Part shown: one piece after another, positions 50,407 to 62,600 of the stretch | Layout of the letters: each line of letters begins with the position of its first letter | Position numbering within the stretch: position 1 is the first letter of the stretch | The notes under the pieces: model-generated | Databases searched by the model: none | Told to the model about the DNA's origin: nothing | The model's input: the letters and a program-made list of their open reading frames with translations, nothing else | Assembly: GCA_012861695.1 (NCBI GenBank) | Contig: JAAOOA010000002.1 | Span: 23,497,303 to 23,561,302 of the forward strand | Source of the DNA: Trematomus loennbergii | Lineage: Eukaryota > Chordata > Actinopteri > Perciformes > Nototheniidae | Length of the DNA: 64,000 nucleotides | Reading direction: 5' to 3' | Program-made: the position numbers and the translations under genes

Positions 50407-50616
50407 TCACTGTCCATTATTTGCCCCTTTTCCTCGTCTTAACCAGTCTCTCCAGGGGGTTTGTGTTTTGCCCTGATTAGCGTTTGAACTCCAGGCGTTG
50501 GTTGTCTGGCTGGGCCTGCGGAAGAAGGACATGCTGTTGGAGGTGGACTTCTTCTGAGGAAGCTCCAACTGGTGCTGGGACTTAAGCTGCTGGTTGATGA
50601 TGATCTGGATGTCGTC
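50407..50616 (-). CDS. BICD-like gene last exon
   Basis: DDIQIIINQQLKSQHQLELP, then SMSFFRRPSQ, TPWRDWLRRGKGANNGQ and TGA (50407-50409). Confidence 0.9.
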   Translation of the reverse strand, partial: DDIQIIINQQLKSQHQLELPQKKSTSNSMSFFRRPSQTTNAWSSNANQGKTQTPWRDWLRRGKGANNGQ

Positions 50617-53600
50617 CTGAAGGAAAGATGGACAGAAAGAGGAAATTAGCAGGAAGTCTGGACAGCGGGGACTCAACACTGTCAGCACTGCTCTCATATA
50701 TTCAAACTCATATACAGTACATCAATCTGATTGTATTAGATTTAAACACTGCTTCATTATGAAAGGGACAGTTAAAACCAAATAAAAAACACATTTCTTT
50801 TTTTTGACCAGTCTACTCTAGACTGTTTTGGTTTGGGTCGCCAAGTGTTGCAAATATTGTCTTAAATATGTCTGCTTTCTCTCAAAGATCATGGAACTGT
50901 ATAGCACTTGGTTATTGGTGCTATCAGTAGCAAAAAATTGAATTAAGAAGACTCAACACATCTTTTGCCTATATGAGTGTACTGATTCAGGATTTGTTTT
51001 CCCTAATGATAGACACATAACTTTCTCTGTCCCTACCGTAGATCATTCATCATTGTGATTGCTTGTAAATATTCCTATAAATGTGTGTATTATTAACAGC
51101 TATGAAATAAGAGATTGTATTTGTGGACTAGTTGATGCCAGTCTGTCACTACACATAAAAATATTGGTATGTGAAAAACTCTGTTCATGTTTTATTTGTG
51201 ATTTATATTCTAAGGGAATATTTTTGAATGACTTATTTCGTTATTATTGAGGATCATTTTACACTTCTGCTGATAAACATGGATCCTCCCAATTATAATC
51301 TGGTTTATCGTCCCCAAAACGTGGATGGCAGGCTCTACAGCAGATGGCTGTGGTTGGCATAGTGACTCAGCAGCAGGAGGAGACGCTGACAGAAACACCT
51401 GCCGCTCATTTTCCTCCAAACTGACCGAGCTGAGAGAGAAACAGCTGCGTCTTTCACTGACCTCCCACTGAGGACATCATGCGTCTGCTGTATACAACAT
51501 AACGTATGATTTCGATCTCAAAGGTGTTAATTTAATGTACTCATATTAATATTTATGCTTTTCATAAGCAAAAGGTTTCTCTGACAGATCTGACAGGCAG
51601 TTGGTGAGAAAAAAAGGGCTGAGAAGGAGATGGTTTAATATTCTTTTGGGGACAGTAGACTGAATGGGATGGACAAGAGAGTTTGAAAGACAGAAAGGGA
51701 TCTCACCTGCCAGGCCTCCAGCTCCTGCGACAGCTCCAGTTTACGTTGGATGGCCTCTAATAACTGGTTGTTCAGAGACATCATGTCATTTTTACTTCTG
51801 ATCAACTCTGCCTCCATCAGGTTTTTCCTACAAAGAAAATTAAGAAACCCCTTCAGTCACATCACTGTCACCTACAATAATCAATTCAAGAGCAGCTTTC
51901 TAAAGGAAAACTTTGAATGATGTCTTTATTTTTGTTTTAAAACATACATTTGCCGGACAGAAATTCATTGATTTGTTCTTATTGTTCAAACCAAACATTG
52001 CAGAATTATAATAGCAAGTATGATAGCTGCATATATTGGATTTTTTATTATTTTCATTGAGAATATTCAGGGAGAAAATGTTTTACCTGGCTATGGCTTC
52101 ATCTCGGTCTTTGATGGCCTGATGGACAAATTCAGTCTGCTCCTGCCCGCTCTGCAGCCTCTGCCTCAGCTCAGAGTTCTCCTGCTGCAGCTGGACGTTC
52201 TGCAGGAGGGAGAAATTAGCAGTGTTAGGACCACAGTGTGAAATTCAGAGCATTTATCAAAGTGTTTTTCTGCATATAACACAATTAAGGAATTTTTGTT
52301 GCACTAAAATGTAATTTTATTTTATAAATGTTAATCTTTTGATGGCTTTGGAGCTCACACATAGCCAATTTGGATCTCCTAATGTGATAACAAATTAAGT
52401 TTAAAGGTGGTGTTTAACAGCATTATAACAGCTTGGAGTGTTTTGAAAAAGAAGATTGTTGCACTCAGGTGACAATGACACAAAAAATAAACCAAAGCAC
52501 GCTAATGGAATTTGTTAACACCCTTGTTTTAGGGCTAACAAAAAACTAAGGAGAGGAGATTAAAACTGGAATATTGAAGTCGCTCCGTTAAATCCGCTCC
52601 AGAATAGTCACTGTATTTGTCTGTGGAACCAGGATGGATTACAGTGACAGCAGTAAGGTCAGTTTTACTAATGCACAACCGAATCCTAATATAATGAGCT
52701 GCTGTGTGTGCTGCTCCTCCCTGACAGACGTGTTCGTTCATCACAGTTACCTGATCTCTCAGCTCCTCCGCTGCGCTCGGATTCCCACACTGATCGCCCG
52801 TCCTCACGACAAAAGCTTGATTCAGCTCCTGGGACACAGACATTAACAAAGAGATCAGGTATCGTCCGTGCACTTCACAGAGATTTATACCAAAAAGGAG
52901 CTTCTGTAGAGTTGGCCTATTTGAATGTGCTCCGAAGGAGGAAGGGGATGGGCAGGGATATTTAGTTTCAGAGGTAAATGCCTGAGGTCTGAACACCATT
53001 AAACACAACTGGACAATTGTATATGCTTGCTTGTGGCAAATAGAGGCTTAGCAAAGCACATGAGATATCAATTGCAACAATTCATTGGCATCTATTGCTT
53101 TAACAAGGACACACAAGTTCCTCAGCCTGGTTCAGTGTGAGGACACCATGCTGCCTTACATCCACTAGGGGGTAGATAGGCTGATAGTGAATTCACTGAT
53201 GAATGTGGTATTTGAGAGGACTTTTCTCAATGGTTAATTCTATAGTTCAATCTATTTGTAATGAGTCTAACTGGGATGAGGATACAGTTCATAAGAGGGA
53301 CCACAAGAATAAGAAATATTTACAAGAATACAAACAATGTAACACAATAACGTAATTAAGGATTACAAAATTATGAAAAATATAAAATTATAAAATTATA
53401 AAGATATGAAATCACAAATGTACTTTTAGGGCTTATACAACATATACACACAAAGTGAAAACAAGGGGGGGAAGTTAAGCATTTTAAGTTTAGTTGTCCT
53501 TTTATGGATTATGAAAAAACATACACTTAATATGTCCTAAGATTGTCTCTCAACAATAGTGAACATATTTGAATAATCTATATTTAAAAAGCAAGAAAAA

Positions 53601-56600
53601 GGCTGCTCTCAATAAATACACACCTGTGTTGTTTGGCTTTATCTATCTAGCAGACCTTTTCATCAACCTCAGAACCAACAAAAACACTACAGACTTTTGA
53701 GCTCTATGCATGCACATACTCTACATATGTATTGAATACTGATTTATAAGTCAAATATTTAGAATACAATAAGCCACAGTGTTAAATCCAGTCCTCCTTT
53801 GATTTAAATCAAAAAGGTCAGCCTTTTGTTTTGCATTTCCTCTCCTGCTCCGCATGCTCATTCAGTCTCTCACCTGTGTGCTGGATGCCTGTGTGAGGGT
53901 TTGGGCCGCTCCCTTCAGCTGGAGCAGCATGGCCTTCAGATCCTCCTGCTGACCCACGACCTCTGACCCCCCCGAGCTGTTCAGGTGCTGGGTCAGTGGG
54001 AGCAGTAACTGAAGGATGGACCCCATTTCTTGCGTTATCTAAGTTAAACAAGAGGAAACATGTTGATTTATGCAAGTTATGACTTTAAAGAGTGAACTTT
54101 ACTTTCTGTTTTGGGGTTGCTTGAAGAGTTAATTTACTCTTAAAAACACAAACACATGTTTCACTGTTTATTTGATGTTTGTCTGTTTTTTACCTGCCTA
54201 GGGACATCAAATGTCCATTTTTGCTAACTCAGGCATATTTAAACCTTGTATTTTTAAACTGATGTTTATTCCTATCCCTATCAAATAAATTGATACAGTC
54301 AATAAAAACAGTTGTTATAGTTATGAGGCTGCTGCTGTGTATGGCCTCCATTAAAATAGTTAAAAATAGTTATTTTTTTCTTTCCCTCTTTCCTTTCAGC
54401 GTGACACACATCGGTTTAGTGACATCAAGTATTTACACACTGGGAGGTGCAAGCATTACCTCATCTTTCTTGAGTCAAGTATATCACATGGTGATACTGT
54501 CCTCATTAAATGTCATCTTGAGGTTTCACCCCTTCCGCTTTCATACAGCAAAATGATGATACATTTACAGACACAGGGGTTAACGTGCACTGAGCTGTTA
54601 AACAAGGAAACTCTCCTACACTGTGGCTATGACAAACAGGAAGTGTAGAGAATGACTCATGAGTGCAGTTAAACGTCAGATTGTACTTCTGGAAACAAAT
54701 GTGGAAACACAGCGGGGCAGAAAGACAGTTTTTTAGTTCCCACCAAGACATAATCAAAGCAACGAGTCTTATCTAATCTTTTGTAGTGTCTTCACTTTAA
54801 TAAATGACAATGTCCCACCTCCTGTCTGTCCTTGCATCAAACACAAGTCACACTGTCCTTTAAAAACTAGCACAAAATGTCCTGTCAGCATGTCATCTCT
54901 ATGCCATGACATGTATACATGTTTCTTTAAAAATTCCACTTTCTCCTTTAGGTTTTTCTGGTGCCATTATGCTGTTATGTCACTTTGCAGGAAATACTTT
55001 GTTTAATATTCGTGTTTCCAGTCATCACAGGAAAACAATTTCCCCTCAAAACAGTCATGAATCATTGTGGGCAGGACTACAAAGGCATGAGAACAAAACT
55101 AACTCTTGCCAACCACATTATGGAGACAATGTCGGTTCAGTCCCAAACTAAACTCTTCTGCTGTTTCTGTCAGTCACAGTCTCCACCTCTTAGACAAGAA
55201 TGTTGTGCTATTCAGAGTATTTCCTACATCTGGGCAAAGATCTACTTTCATTTCCCATAGTTATTCTGCAGCAGTGATGGTTTTGTGTTTTAAGAAGAAT
55301 TCAAAACTGTATCCAGTCGCTTACTGCTAAGAATGATTGATATGGATGAACAGATACATTCTTCATCACCTTTGTTATAACTCATACGTAGTACATTTCC
55401 TAGAAAATAGACTGAGAAATATGTCAGCCAGTGCAACAGTGTGGCTGAGTGCCGCTGTATTAGATATAAAGATGAGCTATGGGTCAATTCTGTAGTAGGA
55501 ACGATTGTTGGTTTTGGAATTTTTAAAAAAAAATTTTATGGGATTTCTTGACTATAAGAAATATAAAGATTTCTCATATAAAGCATAGGTTTTTTTCTCT
55601 GTTTAATTTCGCTGACCAGATGTTTTCAACCAAATATTTCTCCTTGTCTTGCCTGATGGTTTAAACACTGTAGTTTGACTTCAATCTGCTTCAGTACCTC
55701 TTCTCTGCTGACTCCCAGCGCGGCCGTCTCTAGGCTGCTCTCCAGCTCGGACAGCAGGGAGGTTTCTCCGTGGCTCCTGCCTTCCTGCAGGGACACCTCC
55801 TCCTGCAGCTCCTCCACCTGGGCCTGCAGCTGCTGTGAGCGACCCTGCGCCGCCTCCACCTCCTGCCACGCCTCGGAGAGCTACAACACAAGAAGGTGCA
55901 TACACATACTGTAAACATAGAGACAAAACAACAGGCACAATAGTGAATTTTAGGTAAGCACCCAACAACCAATGAGGGAAAGAAATGCCATCCTTAGGTT
56001 ATATTCATGATAAACAGATATAAGGATATAAGGACACAAAAGTGTTTTTACCCAAGGCCATGTGTGCTTTTTAAAAAGCCACCATTAAAATAGTTTCTGC
56101 TACTGTTCAGTGCCACATAAATCCAGACCTGCCAGATTCCAGCCTGCAGTCTCACATGAAACTAAACCAACATGTGAGGAATCCAGAATTGCGAGGGAAA
56201 GAGACAATGACGGGGATGAGGTGATTGTTTAGCAATGCTCTCCACCATCCTGCCGAAACCCAGGCTGCCAGGCAGGGAGCAGAAAATCCCTTTGTTATCG
56301 AATGCTCTTTCATTCATACAGCGACCGCACTGAGCTGCTTTGTGTCGCCCCGGCTGTGTGTGTTTGTTTATGTACCTGCTGGCTGTGCTGCTGTTTGAGT
56401 TGGTCGTGCAGAGCCAGGCGTGTTTGTAAAGAGGCCAAACTCGCCCTCAGATCTGCGTTTTCTTGACACACACTCTCTATTCGCTCCTCCAGCACCTGCT
56501 CCTTCTGGGTGAGACGCAGCACCTGAAAGCACAAAAACAAAGATCTTAAATATGATAAGAAAGTTACCACATATCTGCCAGGAAAACTCTCACAAACTCC

Positions 56601-59600
56601 TACTATGCTGTTGAATCACTCTATATCAACAAACCAATGTTGAAATATGTGATTTTCTTCTTTTTAAAGGTGCCAAAAATTTGTTTTCCCTGGAGAAACA
56701 AAAGGGAGCTGCTTTCCATCGTTTACCGTGAGAATGTCACTTTCTTTCTCTATTTTGGAAACAAGGAGCCAAAAGTGTTGTTGTGTGGTTGCATTAAACA
56801 TCAGTGTCATTCATTGTTTACTGTAGACAGGTCTTTTCTAACAATATGTTTATCCAAACAAGAATGTGGATTTGCAATTGCAGGTTTCTGAGGGTGGTTA
56901 TTTGTCATTTAAGAGTAAGCTTAAAGGTGGGGTATGTAATTTTGGAGAAACCATCTCGAATGCGCTAGAATTTGAAAATACACAGCCGGAACAAATCTGC
57001 CACTTCCTTACAGAGCCCCTCCTCCAACACACACGAATGCGCACATGACCAATGAGGGCACGAGATAGGTTTGTGCACAGATGGAAGGCTGACAGGCAGG
57101 TAGGCCATCCAGTTATTTTAGCCGGGCCGGCTAAAATGATTGGTCGTGCTTTTTACAGTACTACGGATTTTTTGTCAAAGCACTTAAGATATTCATTGCT
57201 ATCGGGATGTTAAGAGCATATAACAAAAAGTGTATCTCGAGCCAGTTTCTCAAACTTACCTACCCCACCTTTAAGTGTGAGAACGGATATTATCTCTTTT
57301 GAATCTCTTTATATTAATATTATTATGTTCTTCATGTAATGGAAAAGTTGATTTCAAAACTTAAATCACAACACTCAAATTAAATGCAACACGGTAAAGC
57401 AAAAAGAACCAGCAGCTGGCAACACAATCACCACTTTTGACAGGAAATAGAATATGAGAACACACAGACTTGCTGGTGCAGTTTGTTCTGGTCGATGTGT
57501 CTGTGTGAGAACACGATGTACACAGCACTGAAAAAAAAAGTGTTAGCTGACCATCCTTTTTTAAATTCAGGATTTAGCTTTGTAGTGGTTGCAGCATTTA
57601 GTGGTACATATTTATTGTTCATATAAGTTACCTGCTCCCTCATGGCACTGATCAGCTCCTCGTCCTGCGGCCTGTTGCTTCCTTTTTGTTGGAGCTCCTG
57701 TTTCAGAGCTTGCAGCTCGCCGGACATGGCTCTCTCCACCGCCATCGCCTAGAGAAAAATACATGGAGCACATGAGAATCAAAAAAAGGTAAAAAACATA
57801 TGGCTTTTGAATTCTCAGAACAGCCTTCCTTCTGAATTGCGTTTACCTTTAGGAGGGATCAAAACTTTTTTAGCAAAGCTTGCCTGAGGGATGAGCTTTA
57901 AGAGACTTGAGGACACAATCTTGAATCTTAAAATAACCACATATATAGCATAGTTCTAAATCCTGTAATCTAGACCCAGAGGAGAAGGAGCACAATATGA
58001 TACCTGACAGAAAGGTGGGGATTAGGTGAAATTGAACATGTGTTGGGTATGTTTTTTGCTGCTGGCCATGCACACCAAGAAAATGAGAGCTTGTTTTCTT
58101 TACTGCCTTTGTAAGAACTGCTCATGGTTACAATATTCCCAGCATGGGAACCCAGTGACCCCCAGAGATGTTTGAAGATACAATCGAAAGTGGTCACAAG
58201 ATGAGTAAAGGGTAAAGAAAGATAAAATGTTTCTTTTTTTTTTTAATAAATTGTCTCTTTTCTTTTTATATTTTAACTTTTTCAAACGTCTAAAACTCCT
58301 TAAGATAAAACTATTTGAAAATGTTTTTTGTTTTAACAACTCATAACTGAAACTGAACCTAAGATCATGACCTGTGATGAAGGGTAATGTGTACATATTG
58401 GCTTTAATGACTGGAAACTACAAAACAAAAACACAACCTGACTGCTGTGAGCACTCAGCCTGAGCCAGAGTACACAATGATTAGCCAGTCACCGCCAAAC
58501 CATATGTCATATTAAGATTTAAATAATGATTTATTTCTTGGTGACATTGTTCTACTTGTTTATCAGGAAATCAGCTACTTCCTCAACACATAGCTCTCAG
58601 ACACAAATTTAGAAACATAAAAAAAAAAGTAAAAAAACTGGGATCTTGACGGATCTGAAGCCCCGGTGAACACCCACCCCCCTCGCTCAGTTCCCCTTAC
58701 TCAGCAGTGTGGCGGGCCCCTGTCAGGCCCTATCATTGCCACATAATACAAGATGAAAGGCCGGCCCCCGCAGCAGATGGAACAGAGGGCATCTTGGTCT
58801 CGGCTGTGACATCTCCATGCCACATTAGACAAAAGTGTGGCGGAGGGCAAACTTTGACTTCATTAGGGTGAAGTGGAGTGGGGGGGGGGGCAGCTTGTGT
58901 GTACGTGTTTGCAACAGTGTACGGAGGAAGTGAGGCAGGCGTGAGGGCTAAAATTAGCGGGAAGACAAGAGTAAATCTGGCGCTGATGAAGAAAAACAAA
59001 ACATTGCATGCAGACACACTTTGAGTAGGAGGAGGATAAAAGAGAGGGGGGGGGGGGGGGGCTTGATGAACATTTGTGTCCATGAGTGAGTCGTCATTAC
59101 TGCTGCCTCATCTCGTCAACACGGGCCCCTTCTCCACAATAGAGGCAGCGACCCACTGAGAATCACCAAAACAGGAGTGGAAGGAGGACGCTCCATTTGG
59201 TAGAGACACAGAGATGACATCCCCTCACACGGCCCCCCGAGCCTCCAGCCATCCAAACGCTGAGGTACCCAACAGCTGACGACCCAAGCTACAGACGAGG
59301 GCCTCAGGGAGCATACAGAAAAGATAGCTCTCCCCTGGGATGATGGGATGTTTGGGTATGAGGGGCAACATCAAAGGAGCAAATGAAAGATTTATATCTC
59401 TCCCCAATGTATATTGTCTTTCCCTTTTTGTCTGTGGGCTGCGTGATGCTTGTGGAGGGGGCAGAGGTCACGGGGGCTCGCCTAAATTCAAGCATCTCTT
59501 TTTACAATAACGGAAATCTCACAGCATGGGATTTGTCACAGTCGTCCAATAACTCACTGGGATCCACTGTGAGCCAGGGGAGGTGATGCAAGGTCATGAG

Positions 59601-62600
59601 GTCATGTAACACTAGGTGGAAAGCAGGAGGTGAAAAGGTAATGTGTTTACCACATAAAGACTAAACCGCCACCTGTTTTCTTTACACCCAGTTTCCCTTT
59701 AAGAGAAACGCAGTGGACCAAATGTTTGACCTGCAACTGAAAATATATTTATAATCAAATGATCTGCCAATTCTCTTTTCAATAATCAATGAATAATATG
59801 GACTCAATAAGTAGTATAGATGCTTAATTTAGTCAATTACTCAGTCAATATTTTAAAGGATTCAACATTTATTTGTTAGGCAAATGAGCTATTCCCAGCT
59901 TCTTGAATGGCAATACTTTATTAACTTTACACAGGTTCAAACCAATGTCCTGAACCTCCCTAAGGATATGTTATTGAATTCTTTGCCCGGGAAACGTTGT
60001 AAGTAAATATTATTATCAATTCCAGTTTATCATTGAATAACCATACTCCCTTTCCAGTATGGCATTTCATATCCAGCCAATTTGTTGATATCCCAGTTTC
60101 GGTGGAAAATGTTCTTGCCCAAGAGTCCAATTCAAGCAGAAAAATACCTTAATCTCCCTTTTCTTCCAATCCAAGTAAATAATGTCGTAATTTACTAGCT
60201 CCCCAGAATCAGATGTTACACATTTCCTTGTTAAACATTCACTGAATCACGTGATAAATTGAATTGGCATGAATCAGAAACAAGACAAACTCATTAAAGC
60301 TTGCCTTAATGTTCTCACATTGTGTGTCTGTTACAGTAACTATAGCTAATGTTATCTGAAATAAAAACACCCTGATATCAGTCAACACTCTCATATTTGA
60401 ACACCTACTTTGCTCTGCTCTGTCTAAACAGTTAGCACTGACCCATGTGACAATCTGGCACACGTCAACATTGTTTTTAGCAGCTGCTTCCTCCAATGCA
60501 CTAGAATGAAAAGTCACGGTAAACCGTTCCTCTCACATCAGAGCTTTGCTGGTAAACATCAGCATTTCTTTTTCGCTCAGGTTTCCTTGGTGCCATTTAC
60601 AGACAGACCACCTCCTCCAGATTCCTGTCATGCTCTGGTTACACTCTCACAGTTAGGATATAGTGTTTCAAGCTCTCTGAAACCTACTACAGTTTCATCA
60701 TGTGTAGACTCACAATCCATAACAGAAATACTGCAGACGGAAATTATGTAAATTGTATAATTGAACAAATATTTACAGGTTCTAACATTTTCTTCTCGCC
60801 CCAAATGTGAATATTTACTATCATTGATGAATAATATGAGTTTTCTGTTTGAAGTCGTATAAAAAAAAAAAAGACATTTGAAGACGTCATGTGGGCATTT
60901 AAAATATACTCTCCTCCACCATATCATAAAGACAACGATCAATCAATATTAACCCTAATCTGCAATCCAATCAGGACATACTGTACATAATACATGTCCC
61001 TGTTCCAGTGGTTACTTTGGGAACGCCTGTAAACACCCATACACACAGATATACAGACACAACTCACCGCGGCAGAAGCAACAGCTCTTTCCACCACGTC
61101 CGGTAAAAACACGTCAGACATGGAGCTTCTTTACTCTCTTTCGTTCTTTAAAACATTCACTCTTTCCTCTTACTGTTTACAACCACACAGAGTCCAGAGT
61201 TGCCCATGTCTGATGCCAAATAAAACATTTTTTCTCCACTTCCTTCTCCCCGAACAGAACAGAGATAGCACCTTTTATCTAAATTGACTTTTTCCTGAAC
61301 TTCTAGGGAGTCTCTTTTCCACAGTAAGTGCTTCAGACAGGGGCAAGACATTCATTATTCTTATTATGTGGACCTTGACTCATGGGAGGGTGGTTCACTG
61401 TTGTTTGGATTCATTTTTTACTTTTGCCAGCTCAGGTCTGCTGTTCATTTTTAAACGACACTAAGAACCACTCTACTAGTAGTGCGTAACTCAGCACGTC
61501 ACGACTGTAATGTTTAGTGAAGCGTTCTCAGGCTGGAAACACACTGAAGGTTGTCCAGCTGTGTGATCCAATCAGTTCCTCCATGTTCATTGATAAGAGG
61601 CAGTAAAATATGTCACCAGTTTGATTCTCCTACAATTGTCTCCTAAGGATTCTACACTGAAGATCATTAATGTTTGACTTGAAGACGTATGAGCTGATAA
61701 TGATTTGAATCAGCTGTATGCTGCCAAGTCTTTTTTCCATTACGTAATATAGGTACCCAAAGACGTTAGTAATAGATGACTTCATGTTATAATAACTGGG
61801 TCAGGTTAAATAGATTATAATGTTCTCATGTAAGGCTGCAACTAATGATTATTTTCATAATCTGCACATTTTTCTCCCGATCAATCAATTATTATATAAG
61901 AAGATAGTGATTCATGCCTTTCACTAGGTAGAGTCTTAAGGTGGCGTTTTGTTCAATCAACAGTCCAAAACACAGAGATAAGCAGATGTATTGTGTTTGC
62001 CATGATATAAGGAAAGCAGAAAAATTGACAATCAAGATTCTTGAAAGAGGTTGTTTGACCTTTTTCCTCCAGAAGTGATTAAGATTAACAATCATTATTT
62101 TTCAGGACTTTTTTAGTCTGTCCTCCCTCTGTCCTAGATATAATTTTTATTTGTATTTAACCTTTATTTAACCAGATAAAAGCATTGAGATAAAATCTAA
62201 TTTTCAATGCTGACCTGGCCAAGAAGGCAGCAACGTTACACATAACACATAACACAAACATATAAAATACAGAGAACATAACTAAGAAAACAAAAGACGA
62301 AAAGCAGTCACTACATTGTGCACATTAGGACAGTAAGAAGGTACACTACTTATTACTGCAAGAGCAGCTGGTGGTAAGGACTTCAGACAACTTCAATTTA
62401 AAACATGCTATTGAGACAAGTGCCCTCAGTTTATGGTTTGATTGAAGGTCATTCCAAGACCAAGGACCATAAAAATATAAATCTAAATCATGGCATTAAC
62501 TTTCACTCCCCTTGTTGTTTACATATCAGATCATTTGCCTGAAGCCAACAACTTTGTTAAGTAACTACTGACGGACCAACAACGTCTGGCCCTCCCGCCC

